NCBI GenBank assembly: GCA_964445195.1
Contig: CAYUKA010000003.1
Span: 79,121 to 143,120 of the forward strand
DNA: 64,000 nt
Direction of reading: 5' to 3'
DNA from: UM-FILTER-47-13 sp964445195
GTDB lineage: Bacteria > Pseudomonadota > Alphaproteobacteria > Micavibrionales > Micavibrionaceae
Shown piece after piece: positions 34,862 through 43,820 of the stretch (the first letter of the stretch is position 1; every line of letters starts with the position of its first letter). Below the pieces are notes generated by a model. That model made no database searches, was not told where the DNA came from, and was given only the letters and a program-made list of their open reading frames with translations. The translations under genes and the position numbers were made by a program.

Positions 34862-35335
34862 TTACTCACCCGGTTTTTCGTTATCCTGCTTCATCAGCGT
34901 GCCAACATGCCCTTTTTGGAGCGTGGCCCGCATGATTCCCTGGCGCATATCCGGCACCCGGAAATTGACGATATAAGCTTCCTCCAGACCTGACAGCCTG
35001 AGCAGTGAGCGAATTTGCAGCTTGTGAAAATCGCTTTTCTCCTCGGCGATGACAAAAACCAGCGCCTGTCCGCCAACAACAAAATCGGCGCGAAAACCCG
35101 GTTCGACCGGTGCATCCCGAAACATAACCGGGAACATCACATCCGCCTGCGCCGGGACGTTCTGGTACGCAAGCTCGCGCGCAAAACATGCGCGGTAAAG
35201 GCTCTCATCAAGGCCCGGTCCCAGCATCTGGTGAATGTAAAAAGCCGCCTCTGCGATCTTCGCGCCGGCAGCGCCAGCCGCCAGTTCCTGCGCCGTCGGC
35301 CGCTCCTGTTCCACAATACGCAAATTTCCAAGCAT
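34862..35335 (-). CDS. GxxExxY-family protein with degenerate nuclease core, in the sdh operon
   Basis: This 157-residue protein has the family signature GPGLDESLYRACFARELA (about 39-56), which fits GxxExxY. The family belongs to the PD-(D/E)XK nuclease superfamily, and active members end their core with an ELK-type motif. Here the expected place reads VFVIA (about 92-96) after FRADFVVGG, so the usual Glu and Lys appear lost. It may be a structural or non-catalytic protein. It lies 6 bases from sdhA and 9 bases from sdhD on the same strand, so it is surely co-transcribed with them. Confidence 0.75.
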   Translation of the reverse strand: MLGNLRIVEQERPTAQELAAGAAGAKIAEAAFYIHQMLGPGLDESLYRACFARELAYQNVPAQADVMFPVMFRDAPVEPGFRADFVVGGQALVFVIAEEKSDFHKLQIRSLLRLSGLEEAYIVNFRVPDMRQGIMRATLQKGHVGTLMKQDNEKPGE

Positions 35336-35344
35336 AGTCCGAAC

Positions 35345-35722
35345 CTATCCCGCCAGTGCGATTTTCATGACAGAGAACACACAGATAACCGCCGCCGCGG
35401 CGATAAATACCTTCATCCCGATCATGGTGACGATCTTGAATACCCGTTGATGAATATAATCTTCGATAATCACCTGCAACCCCATCGCGGCATGATAAAA
35501 GACCGACAACAGGGCAAATGTCATCAACGCCGCATTCACGGGCATCGCCAGCCAATCAGTAAACTGTTGATGCGACCAGCCCGGCATCTGCACGACAGAC
35601 CACACCAGCCAGACCATCAACACAAAATTGGAAACCGCCGTGGCGCGCTGATGCAGCCAATGGGACACAGCACTGTGCCCGGCCCCACGACCGCGTGCTT
35701 CATCCTGCTGTTTCATCGTCAT
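35345..35722 (-). CDS. sdhD: Succinate dehydrogenase membrane anchor subunit D
   Basis: SdhD anchors the complex and helps bind heme b and ubiquinone. The 125-residue product has three transmembrane helices, a conserved SHWLHQRATAVSNFVL start (about 20-35) and YHAAMGLQVIIEDYIH (about 76-91), where the His residues are the heme and quinone ligands of the family. The start at 35722 overlaps the upstream small gene as ATGA. Confidence 0.9.
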   Translation of the reverse strand: MTMKQQDEARGRGAGHSAVSHWLHQRATAVSNFVLMVWLVWSVVQMPGWSHQQFTDWLAMPVNAALMTFALLSVFYHAAMGLQVIIEDYIHQRVFKIVTMIGMKVFIAAAAVICVFSVMKIALAG

Positions 35723-35988
35723 GGCGCCCCCGATTTCGGGGCGGATTGCGCCCCCTGTGAAAAGACAACTCCGCGGACATCCGGCTCGATATGCCAGCCC
35801 GGCAGCTTTTGCTGCAGCTCATGCATACAAAAATCGCTGTCCACAAGGAATATACCCATCTGTTCCATGATATCCCGCGCATGGGCCGGCTTGTCGGCAA
35901 ATTCTATGCCCCCGGCGACTTCAATCATGTGTTTCGCCTGATTAATCGTCATGCCCTCTGACGGCTTGCGGATAATGAAACGCGCCAT
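35719..35988 (-). CDS. Small hypothetical protein between sdhC and sdhD
   Basis: This 89-residue protein starts MARFIIRKPSEGMTINQAKHMIE and has no transmembrane helix. It overlaps sdhD by 4 bases and lies 4 bases after sdhC, so it is firmly within the sdh transcript. I do not recognise it. Its short gaps and overlaps argue that it is expressed. A role as an assembly factor or a soluble companion of the anchors is possible but unproven. Confidence 0.65.
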   Translation of the reverse strand: MARFIIRKPSEGMTINQAKHMIEVAGGIEFADKPAHARDIMEQMGIFLVDSDFCMHELQQKLPGWHIEPDVRGVVFSQGAQSAPKSGAP

Positions 35989-35992
35989 ATTA

Positions 35993-36397
35993 TCAGCCCC
36001 CCGTCCATGGCCAGGCCAGATACCAGACCAGCCCTGTCAGCAGCACAGTCGCCGCCAGCACGGCATAGCCGGCCCGGTAGGCATTTTCCAGCTTGAACAG
36101 GTACCCCATACCCCAGAACAAATGCCGCACACCGTTGCACATATGATAAAACAATGCGACTGACCAGCCGAACAGCATCAGTTGCCCAACCGGCGTCATC
36201 ACGAACCACCGGAACGTTTCATACGCCGCCGGACCGGTGGCTGCCGCCAGCAGGAGCCACACAATCATTACCATACCCACCGCCAGCGCAAAACCGGTCA
36301 TGCGGTGTAAAATCGACATCACCGAAGTCATTTGCGGACGATAAACCTGCAAATGCGGTGACAGCGGACGGTTCTGGTTCTTGGAGTGGTCGATCAT
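35993..36397 (-). CDS. sdhC: Succinate dehydrogenase cytochrome b556 subunit C
   Basis: SdhC is the heme b anchor of complex II. The 134-residue product has RPLSPHLQVYRPQMTSVMSI (about 10-29), which is a family hallmark, three transmembrane helices, and HMCNGVRHLFW (about 85-95) with the heme-ligand His. It is the first gene of the sdh operon. Confidence 0.94.
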   Translation of the reverse strand: MIDHSKNQNRPLSPHLQVYRPQMTSVMSILHRMTGFALAVGMVMIVWLLLAAATGPAAYETFRWFVMTPVGQLMLFGWSVALFYHMCNGVRHLFWGMGYLFKLENAYRAGYAVLAATVLLTGLVWYLAWPWTGG

Positions 36398-36482
36398 AGT
36401 GCGCCTGCAGCTGCGTTCCGGAATTCTCTAACGATAATAGGCAGGCTGCCGGGAATTTTAAACCCCCAAAAGCAAGAAGAGG

Positions 36483-37709
36483 CTAGGTTTTTTTGCGCGA
36501 ACGCGAAAGCTTGACGACATTGCCCTCAGACGAATAGTAGTCACTGAGCACAACACGGTTACGACCGCCTTTCTTAGCCTCATACAGGGCTTTGTCGGCG
36601 GCGTCCAGAGCCGGCTGGATATTTTCCGCTTCGGGGTTGATCTCGGCCACACCGATACTTACCGTAATAAATAACTCGGCCCCGTCATTCCCATGCCGCA
36701 CCGGGCTGATTTCGATGATATTCCGGATCCGCTCTGCCACCAGTTCAGCCCCTTCCAACGGCGTATGAGGTAATAAGACGACAAACTCTTCACCGCCAAG
36801 CCGGGCAAACTCATCCTCAAGACGCATGCTGGCCAAGACAAACTGGGCAACAGCCTTCAGGGCCTCGTCACCAACCAGGTGACCATTACGGTCATTGACG
36901 GCCTTGAAGTTATCAATATCGATAACCGCCACAGACAATGGTTTTTTGTGGCGCTGGCAGCGCTTGATTTCCTTGGCCGCTTTGCGCATAAACGCCCGCT
37001 TGTTATCGATGCCGGTCAAGGGATCGCTATCCGCCATTTGCCGTAGCTTTTCTGCATATTTATGTGCCCTTGCCACCAGCGGCCGGAAAATAAACAAAGC
37101 TTCCGCCAGCAGGGTCGCGAAAATAATCGCCAGGGCTGCCACCTGATAAAACTGCAATTTACCGATCCGCGCATCGCTTTCGGCCTCATATTGCATGGTC
37201 GCCGCATCCAGCGCCCCCAGTAACGGTCCGCGCGCGGTCTCGATAATGTAACGATAGGATTCATTGTTCCGGTCGACATCATCATTGTCCACGGCCAGCA
37301 GGATATCGGACTGAGCGATAAAATCGGCCATGCGGCTATCAAGATTATAAGGCAGGGCAAAGTATATGCGCCGCAGAACCGGTGACAGGTGCGAGGGCAG
37401 ATCCATGGTGTCATTGCCCTGAATCAAGGCCGCATGAGAGGTTTCCATCAATCGCACCGCGTCCTCAAACTGGTCTTTAAACACCGCATCCTTGTACTCA
37501 ACATATTGTGTGGCGTAAAAGGCCGCTTTTTGTGACAACTTCGCCTGCCGCGCACTGGTCACCACAGCAGCATTATTTTGCTCAGCAACAACCTGTACGA
37601 GAGCCATATGAATACAAAGCGACATGATAGCGATGATCAGCAACGCCATCACATAGCCGCCTGTTAACAGATTGATCGGATTCTTGCGCTCTTGCGTCGC
37701 TTCGGCCAT
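36483..37709 (-). CDS. Membrane diguanylate cyclase with PilJ-like sensor
   Basis: This 408-residue enzyme should make cyclic di-GMP from two GTP. It has two transmembrane helices (about 18-38 and 190-212) flanking a periplasmic helical domain with SARQAKLSQKAAFYATQY (about 51-68), which resembles the PilJ/type IV pili methyl-accepting N-terminal domain. The GGDEF domain (about 232-390) has ARLGGEEFVVLL, so the catalytic motif is GGEEF. An inhibitory I-site RLED sits five residues before it, so product inhibition is expected. Near neighbours include a hybrid kinase and a type IV filament locus, which suggests a link to surface behaviour. It ends 85 bases from sdhC. Confidence 0.9.
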   Translation of the reverse strand: MAEATQERKNPINLLTGGYVMALLIIAIMSLCIHMALVQVVAEQNNAAVVTSARQAKLSQKAAFYATQYVEYKDAVFKDQFEDAVRLMETSHAALIQGNDTMDLPSHLSPVLRRIYFALPYNLDSRMADFIAQSDILLAVDNDDVDRNNESYRYIIETARGPLLGALDAATMQYEAESDARIGKLQFYQVAALAIIFATLLAEALFIFRPLVARAHKYAEKLRQMADSDPLTGIDNKRAFMRKAAKEIKRCQRHKKPLSVAVIDIDNFKAVNDRNGHLVGDEALKAVAQFVLASMRLEDEFARLGGEEFVVLLPHTPLEGAELVAERIRNIIEISPVRHGNDGAELFITVSIGVAEINPEAENIQPALDAADKALYEAKKGGRNRVVLSDYYSSEGNVVKLSRSRKKT

Positions 37710-37736
37710 TTAGCCCAGACCTTCCGGTATCACGTT

Positions 37737-37801
37737 TTTCTTTTTACCCTTATATCATTTATCATTATAAGGCAAAAAACATAAGAAGCGGTAAAAAGAA
37801 A
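37737..37801. other. AT-rich double inverted repeat
   Basis: Outer arms TTTCTTTTTACC (37737-37748) and GGTAAAAAGAAA (37790-37801) enclose inner arms CCTTATA (37748-37754) and TATAAGG (37766-37772). It lies between msrB and the cyclase gene, both on the minus strand. It could end msrB transcription or bind a regulator. Confidence 0.5.
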
Positions 37802-37831
37802 ATACTTGCATTTACAATTTATAACAAAGGC

Positions 37832-38353
37832 TTATGCATCTTTTGCAACAAACCTCAGCGCAACACCGTTAATACAGTAACGCAGCCCCGTCGGCTGCGG
37901 CCCGTCTTCAAACACATGGCCCTGATGCCCCCCGCAATTTGCACAATGCACTTCTGTGCGCGGCACAATCAGCCTGTAGTCAACAGAGGTGCCGACGACC
38001 CCGTCAGCAGCAGGTTGCCAGAAAGATGGCCATCCCGTTCCCGAATCATATTTATGAGCCGATGAAAACAATTCATGACCGCAGCCAGAGCAAAAATACG
38101 ATCCGTTTCGTTTTTCTTCATTAAGGGGCGAGGTAAAGGCACGTTCAGTGCCATGATCACGCAGCACGTAATATTGCTCCGGACTCAGCCGTTCACGCCA
38201 TTCAGCATCGCTGAGCTGAAACGGGAAAACCTTGCCTTTCCGGTTCCTGTCCTTGCCAAAAAATCCCATAGCGCTCCCCTGCATTGACATCCACGCGGCC
38301 ATACCGGCCGCACCTAATATAGCGATCTTGCTTAAAAAGAGCCTGCGATGCAT
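37832..38353 (-). CDS. msrB: Exported peptide-methionine (R)-S-oxide reductase
   Basis: MsrB repairs methionine-R-sulfoxide in oxidised proteins. The 173-residue product has an N-terminal RRLFLSKIAILGAAGMAAW segment that looks like a Tat-type or anchored export signal, so the enzyme probably acts in the periplasm. The MsrB core has zinc Cys pairs in YFCSGCGHELF (about 87-97) and VHCANCGGHQGHVF (about 134-147), and the catalytic Cys in RYCINGVALRF near the end. An AAGGAGG site precedes ATG 38353. Confidence 0.94.
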   Translation of the reverse strand: MHRRLFLSKIAILGAAGMAAWMSMQGSAMGFFGKDRNRKGKVFPFQLSDAEWRERLSPEQYYVLRDHGTERAFTSPLNEEKRNGSYFCSGCGHELFSSAHKYDSGTGWPSFWQPAADGVVGTSVDYRLIVPRTEVHCANCGGHQGHVFEDGPQPTGLRYCINGVALRFVAKDA

Positions 38354-38436
38354 TTACGCCTCCTTGTATTAAAGCTATATTCGTAATGTGCCAAGGCAAG
38401 GTTACAGACATCAATCATCTCAGGGGACCCGCGATC

Positions 38437-38955
38437 ATGACAATGCCACAAAACCAGACCGATATCGACTTCACTGCCAGTAAATTCTATATGTGGCGAA
38501 CCATTGTGGCGATGGCCCATGCCGATAGCATGGTTCATGACGATGAGCGCGCGTACCTGACCAGAATCTTCGACAACATGAAAGCCCGCGCCGGTTTACC
38601 GCAGGATTATTACGATACCCTGCTGACAGACCTTGAATCGCCGCAGGACTGCGCAGCGATGCTCTCTCATGTGAACGACCCGAATTATCGGGCGCAGATT
38701 ATCTACTTCGCCCGCCTGCTCGCCTACAAGGACGGCGCGCTTCATCCGTCCGAAGAAGCGCTCCTGGAAAAACTTCACACGACCGTCACGGACAACCTGC
38801 CGATGGAGGAGATTCGCAAGGAAGTCCGGTCCAATGTCAGCCAGGAGCTGGTGATCCATGAGGTCAAAATGAATTCACTAAGGCCGACCGAAGGGCTGAA
38901 CGGCCTGATTGACCAGCTTTGCCTGCATTTCGGTATCGATTTGTTGGACGAATAA
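38437..38955 (+). CDS. TerB-like protein
   Basis: This 172-residue protein resembles the TerB/DjlA all-helical domain family: WRTIVAMAHADSMVHDDERAYLTRIF (split WRTIVAMAHADSMV / HDDERAYLTRIF) near 17-45, and a second similar half with YFARLLAYKDGALHPSEEALL. Acidic residues in those repeats may bind metal. The function of most members is unknown. The ATG at 38437 was chosen over an earlier frame start because it follows a GGGGA site. It stands alone between msrB and a minus-strand gene. Confidence 0.7.
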   Translation: MTMPQNQTDIDFTASKFYMWRTIVAMAHADSMVHDDERAYLTRIFDNMKARAGLPQDYYDTLLTDLESPQDCAAMLSHVNDPNYRAQIIYFARLLAYKDGALHPSEEALLEKLHTTVTDNLPMEEIRKEVRSNVSQELVIHEVKMNSLRPTEGLNGLIDQLCLHFGIDLLDE

Positions 38956-38960
38956 ACGGA

Positions 38961-39605
38961 TCAATGGAGCACACGCGGCCCGGCCGCATCGCCAGACTTT
39001 TCCCTGACAACCGGCCAGCGTGCCGGATCAAGCGCCGTTTCAGATAGCGAACGGGCCGTTTGCCCCGCCAACGACAGATTTAGAATCTCCGCCAGGGCGC
39101 TTTTACCCTCATAAATCAAACCCATCACCTTTGCATCGGTAAACACCTGCATGTAATCGGTATCCTGAAGATGACAGCGGATCGCATTCAACATGTAGCC
39201 ATTGTAGTGCAGCATATGCTTCATCGCCGCCGCCATAGCGGCCGGCACACTGACATGGCCCTCTCTTTTGTCAGGCTGCACACCGTCAAAGGAAAACCCT
39301 TCTAAAAAATCAGCATACAACAACACATCGGTATAAAACGCATCGACATCAGGCATGCGTTTATTGGCACAGCGGCCAAATTCCATTATGAAGCCATGTT
39401 CCGGATCATCCATCACCGCCAGTAATTGCCGTGCCATAGCCAGCGACCGGCCATGTAAAGCCCGCAATGTATCATACAATGCGACTGGAAATCTGAGTCT
39501 TGTACTGTTGCGGGTCTTGTGGTTAGCGGGGATGAGGCCCATCGCCTCGCGTTCAAATTGCCCCAGCAAAGATGGCGGCATATGTGTATGACCAGCTGCG
39601 GTCAT
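38961..39605 (-). CDS. Hypothetical protein coupled to asd
   Basis: I do not recognise this 214-residue protein. It is helical and soluble, with no signal peptide or transmembrane helix. His and Met are frequent. Its ATG shares bases with the asd stop (TGATG), so it is translated from the same message. It converges on the TerB-like gene with a 5-base gap. Confidence 0.65.
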   Translation of the reverse strand: MTAAGHTHMPPSLLGQFEREAMGLIPANHKTRNSTRLRFPVALYDTLRALHGRSLAMARQLLAVMDDPEHGFIMEFGRCANKRMPDVDAFYTDVLLYADFLEGFSFDGVQPDKREGHVSVPAAMAAAMKHMLHYNGYMLNAIRCHLQDTDYMQVFTDAKVMGLIYEGKSALAEILNLSLAGQTARSLSETALDPARWPVVREKSGDAAGPRVLH

Positions 39606-40627
39606 CAGGCCGCCGCCTTCATGTGATCTTTAACCAGATGCTCGGCGATCTGCACCGCATTCAGCGCCGCACCCTTGCGCAGATTATCGGCCACGCACCA
39701 GAAATTCAGGCCATTCTCAACCGTCGGGTCTTCGCGCACACGCGATACGAAGACCGGGTCCTCGCCCTGAATATCAATCGGCGTTACATATTCAAGCTCG
39801 CTTTCAAGATCGATCAGCGTGACCCCATCGGCATCGCGCAGCGCCTTTTTGGCGTCTTTCGCCGAAATATCCCGCTCAAAAGCGACATTAACCATCTCGG
39901 CGTGGCCGATAAAAACCGGTACCCGCACGCAGTTGGCGCATACCTTGATCGCGCCGCCGAGAATCTTCTTTGTCTCGACCACCATCTTCCATTCTTCCCT
40001 GGTCATATGGTCGTCCATAAACACGTCGATCTGCGGAATGACGTTAAAGGCGATCTGCTTCCGGAACGCCTCGGCCCGCGGGTCCTCGTTCATGTAAATG
40101 CCCTTGGTCTGGCTGAACAGCTCGTCCATCGCCGCCTTGCCGGCGCCGGAGACTGACTGGTAGGTCGAGACAACAACACGTTCGATTGTCGCCAGGTCAT
40201 GCAGCGGTTTAAGCGCAACAACCATCTGAATCGTCGAACAATTCGGATTGGCGATGATATTCTTTTTATTGAAACCGGACAGCGCTTCCGGATTCACCTC
40301 CGGCACCACCAGCGGCACATCCGGGTCCATGCGGAAATGGCTGGTATTATCAATCACCACGGCCCCGGCTTTGGCCGCCTTCGGCGCATATTCCGCCGAG
40401 ATTTTCGCACCCGGCGAAGACAAAACAATATCCGTGCCGGTAAAATCGTATGTGGCCAGGTCCTGAACCTTCAGAGTCTCATCACCGAACGAAACTTCGC
40501 GCCCGATTGACCGGCTGGAGGCCAGCGCCGCCACATCACTGACCGGAAAGCCGCGCTCATGAAGGATCGTAAGCATCTCATGCCCGACATTCCCGGTCGC
40601 CCCGACCACAGCAATTTTATAGCTCAT
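39605..40627 (-). CDS. asd: Aspartate-semialdehyde dehydrogenase
   Basis: Asd makes aspartate semialdehyde, the branch point to lysine, diaminopimelate, threonine and methionine. The 340-residue product has the NADP-binding AVVGATGNVGHEML (about 6-19), the catalytic NPNCSTIQMVVAL (about 130-142), SVSGAGKAAMDEL (about 161-173) and RVPVFIGHAEMVNV (about 239-252). I chose ATG 40627 with an AGG site rather than a TTG three codons upstream. It gives diaminopimelate for the MurE step of the same genome. Confidence 0.96.
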   Translation of the reverse strand: MSYKIAVVGATGNVGHEMLTILHERGFPVSDVAALASSRSIGREVSFGDETLKVQDLATYDFTGTDIVLSSPGAKISAEYAPKAAKAGAVVIDNTSHFRMDPDVPLVVPEVNPEALSGFNKKNIIANPNCSTIQMVVALKPLHDLATIERVVVSTYQSVSGAGKAAMDELFSQTKGIYMNEDPRAEAFRKQIAFNVIPQIDVFMDDHMTREEWKMVVETKKILGGAIKVCANCVRVPVFIGHAEMVNVAFERDISAKDAKKALRDADGVTLIDLESELEYVTPIDIQGEDPVFVSRVREDPTVENGLNFWCVADNLRKGAALNAVQIAEHLVKDHMKAAA

Positions 40628-40724
40628 CGCAATCAACCTTTAACAAACAGGGTCACTTTATAAATCGTAATGTGCTAGGATTTTTCACAGCACACTCCTG
40701 AAAGCCATTTACCACAGGCCGTCC

Positions 40725-43058
40725 ATGCAGATCAAAGACTTTTACGAGCAGGTGCCGATCGGGCTTTGTGTCGTGCGGCGCGACCGCAAGACGCTGGACA
40801 TCCTGTATGTCAACCATGGCCTGACCCATATGATGAAGCCCCCCTCGCTCTGGCATGGCAAGGGCGGGCCGGTCAGCCCGGCCGATCTGATCGGCAAACC
40901 GCTGCTGGAAGTCTGGCCAAGCCAGGAGATGGAAGCGCTGGTGCGCAAGCTCAAAAGCACGGTGCCGCCGCGCGATTACACATTGCCGGTCTATGACGAG
41001 GATATGCCGGGCAAGCGCTGGGCCAAGCTGACCATCCAGGAAGACGAATTTGAGGGCGAAGACGCCTTTATCCTCTGGGCGACCGATATTTCCGCCAGCA
41101 AAGAGGCCGAAGCCGAACTGCAACAGGCCGTGCAGGCTGCCGATGCCGCGGCCGAGGTCAAAGCCAACTTTCTCGCCACCATGAGCCATGAAATCCGCAC
41201 GCCGATGCAGTCGGTCTACGGCCTGCTGGAATTGATCGGAGAAGAAAACCCGCCCGAGACGGTCATGAACATGGTCAGCACGGCCAAGACATCGGCCAGC
41301 GGCCTGCTTGAAATTCTCGACGACATACTTGATTTCGCCAAGATGGATGCCGACAAGATGGAGCTTGATACGTTCGAGGTCCCGGTCCGGACACTGATTT
41401 ACGGTATCCTCGAAGCCATGAGCGTCAAGGTACATGGCCGGCACGTCGCGCTGGAGCATGATATCGACGAAGCGGTGCCGTTCGTGATTATCGGCGACCC
41501 GAAGCGGCTGCGGCAAATCATCATGAACCTGACCGGCAACGCGCTCAAATTTACTACCGCCGGATCGGTTACGCTGCGTGTGACAACGGATATCCGCGAG
41601 ATCGAGCCGCCGCAGCGCGGCGTCGGGCTGCGTTTTGAAGTCGTCGATACCGGTATCGGCATGAGTGCCGATGCACAGGACCGGCTGTTCAAACCGTTCA
41701 GCCAGGCCGACAGCTCGACCTCACGCAAATTCGGCGGCACCGGCCTCGGCCTTTCGATCTGCAAGGCACTGGTCGAACTGATGGGCGGGCGGATCGGCGT
41801 GCAGTCAGCAGAAGGCCGCGGTTCGACTTTCTGGTTCGAAATCCCGACCGAGGAGGTCGGCACCGAGACCACCACGCTGGAGATGCCGGCGCTCGACGGG
41901 CTGAGTGTCCTGTCGGTCGAAGACCACCCGCAGGGTGCCAAGGAAATCAAGCGCTCGCTCGAATCGATGGGTGCCACTGTCGAAAGCTGCCCCACCTACG
42001 CGGAAGGACTGGCCCTCGCGCAGCGGCGGCCGTTCGATGTCGGGGTCATCGACCAGGGCCTGCCCGACGGGCTGGGCCTCGACCTGATCAAGGAGATCAT
42101 GGATTTGCGGCCCTTTATGGGGCTGATCATGTACACGGTGCGCGACGATATCGGCCTGCAGCATTCCCTGAACGCGCTCGGCGTTAAATATCTGACCAAG
42201 CCCGCCTCGCGCATCGGCCTCGGTGAAGCGGTCAAGGATGCGGCGCGGCGCACGCTGAAAATCGGCATTGACGGCCCGGCCCGGCTGCTGATCGCCGAAG
42301 ACACCGAAAGCGTCCGCGATGTACTGGGCCGGCAACTCGACAAGCTCGGCGTCGAAGCCGATTTCGTCGAAAACGGCAGGCAGGCGCTGGCGGCGCTGGA
42401 AACCGGACGGTACGGCATATTGTTCAGCGACCTGCATATGCCGGAGATAGACGGGTACGAGCTTGTCAATACTATCCGCGAGCGCGAAAACGAAGACAAA
42501 AACGCGCCGCATTTCCCGGTTGTTGTCCTGACCGCCGATGTCCAGATGGGCCAGCGCCAGACTTATCTGAGCCACGGTTTTGATGAATGCCTGCTCAAAC
42601 CCGTATCGCTCGGCCAGTTCCGCCGCCTGCTGGTCCGCTGGGGCCTGCTCGATGAAACCGACACGCCGCCGGAAGAGACCGGAAACACGCAGCCCTCCGG
42701 TAACAACAACCCCGGCGCGCTGCCGCCCGCTGTCGATCTGGACGCCATGAAAGCCCAGATGGGCGCGATCGATGCAGGCAGTATCGAGATGCTGCATATG
42801 TTCGTTGATATGACTGCACCGCTGATCGAACGGATTGGCAATGCCCATGAAAACGGTGATTTGCATGACCTGCACGAAGCGGCACACAGCCTGAAAGGCG
42901 GCGCACGCTCGGCCTGCTGCAACGTGCTTGGCGATATCGCCGCCAGGCTGCAGGACGCGGCGCAGGAGCAGGCAGAGGATTGCGGCGACCTGGTCGCGCA
43001 GATTACCGCCGAATTCACCCGGGTGGGTGAAGCGGTTGCGGGATTAAAAGCCGAATAG
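40725..43058 (+). CDS. Hybrid histidine kinase (PAS-HisKA-HATPase-REC-REC-Hpt)
   Basis: This 777-residue protein has no transmembrane helix, so it senses in the cytoplasm. It reads PAS (about 5-130, VPIGLCVVRRDRKTLDILYVN), a HisKA dimerisation domain with the phospho-accepting His in ATMSHEIRTPMQ (about 155), an HATPase domain with N, G1 (DTGIGMS), F and G2 (GGTGLGL) boxes (about 245-385), a first receiver with Asp about 442 (GVIDQGLPDG), a second receiver with Asp about 568 (LFSDLHMPEIDG), and a C-terminal Hpt with the His in AAHSLKGGA (about 720). It resembles BarA or BvgS relays. No partner regulator adjoins it on the plus strand, but a receiver-only protein lies in the filament locus 10 kb away. 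Confidence 0.95.
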   Translation: MQIKDFYEQVPIGLCVVRRDRKTLDILYVNHGLTHMMKPPSLWHGKGGPVSPADLIGKPLLEVWPSQEMEALVRKLKSTVPPRDYTLPVYDEDMPGKRWAKLTIQEDEFEGEDAFILWATDISASKEAEAELQQAVQAADAAAEVKANFLATMSHEIRTPMQSVYGLLELIGEENPPETVMNMVSTAKTSASGLLEILDDILDFAKMDADKMELDTFEVPVRTLIYGILEAMSVKVHGRHVALEHDIDEAVPFVIIGDPKRLRQIIMNLTGNALKFTTAGSVTLRVTTDIREIEPPQRGVGLRFEVVDTGIGMSADAQDRLFKPFSQADSSTSRKFGGTGLGLSICKALVELMGGRIGVQSAEGRGSTFWFEIPTEEVGTETTTLEMPALDGLSVLSVEDHPQGAKEIKRSLESMGATVESCPTYAEGLALAQRRPFDVGVIDQGLPDGLGLDLIKEIMDLRPFMGLIMYTVRDDIGLQHSLNALGVKYLTKPASRIGLGEAVKDAARRTLKIGIDGPARLLIAEDTESVRDVLGRQLDKLGVEADFVENGRQALAALETGRYGILFSDLHMPEIDGYELVNTIRERENEDKNAPHFPVVVLTADVQMGQRQTYLSHGFDECLLKPVSLGQFRRLLVRWGLLDETDTPPEETGNTQPSGNNNPGALPPAVDLDAMKAQMGAIDAGSIEMLHMFVDMTAPLIERIGNAHENGDLHDLHEAAHSLKGGARSACCNVLGDIAARLQDAAQEQAEDCGDLVAQITAEFTRVGEAVAGLKAE

Positions 43059-43072
43059 TCTAAAAAAACGGT

Positions 43073-43807
43073 TTAGGTACAGGAAGCGATTTCATCCGCG
43101 CTCAGGAACGTCGGATCGCCGAAGGCCGGGTTCGTCTGCTGCTTCATCCAGATACGGAAGCAGCGGCTGTCCTCCGGACAGACAATCTCGTTACCCATAT
43201 CGCTTGTCATCTGGAAGTCAGAACCGGTGGGGCGCATCACATCGGCTTCGCATTCGCTGAAATCCTCTTCCAGCCGGTCGAGCACCGTATCAATAAACGC
43301 ATCGCTGGCTTCGCTTTCAATCCAGAAGAACACGCCGTCGGCGCGGTTATAATACTGCCACTCGCCAAACAAAGCCGGCGGCGGCGGCAGGAACTTGCCC
43401 GACGCGCCGCCGAACATATCGGCATGGCATTCATCATCGCCCGGATTGCCGGGACAGCGGATCAAACGGACGTCATGTGTCCCATCCGCTTCTGCCGGAT
43501 TCGGCACGCACGTATTAAGATAGGTTTCATCCGGCAATATCGGGTAATTCTGGCTGCTGGTGAAGCTGATCACATTGATATCGCCGCCAGGGTGCAACAA
43601 AACACATTCCTGAATCGCGCTGCGAATAAAATCGATCTGGGTTTTAACCTCCGAGACAGTGCGGAACGTATTCTGGCTGGAGGTCTGGTTGCTCGAGGGG
43701 TTCATAAAGGAGACAGTGAGCGCCGCCAGCAACGCAATCGCGATCAGGATATAAACCAGCGCGCTGCCTCGTTCCTCATAACGATGATGGCGTCGACGAT
43801 CACCCAT
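43073..43807 (-). CDS. Prepilin-like exported protein A
   Basis: This 244-residue protein begins with a charged leader MGDRRRHHRYEERG followed by a hydrophobic SALVYILIAIALLAALTVSF helix (about 15-34), as in type IV prepilins and pseudopilins cleaved after Gly. The residue at +5 after that Gly is Tyr, not the usual Glu. The rest is a large globular domain with several Cys. It is the last gene of the filament locus, but a hairpin separates it from the previous prepilin gene. A structural or tip role is possible. Confidence 0.7.
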   Translation of the reverse strand: MGDRRRHHRYEERGSALVYILIAIALLAALTVSFMNPSSNQTSSQNTFRTVSEVKTQIDFIRSAIQECVLLHPGGDINVISFTSSQNYPILPDETYLNTCVPNPAEADGTHDVRLIRCPGNPGDDECHADMFGGASGKFLPPPPALFGEWQYYNRADGVFFWIESEASDAFIDTVLDRLEEDFSECEADVMRPTGSDFQMTSDMGNEIVCPEDSRCFRIWMKQQTNPAFGDPTFLSADEIASCT

Positions 43808-43820
43808 AACTCTCTTCCCT

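Noticed and set aside
40653..42887. Long minus-strand frames opposite the hybrid kinase
   Set aside because: The plus-strand kinase has complete domains; the opposite frames are low-complexity shadows.
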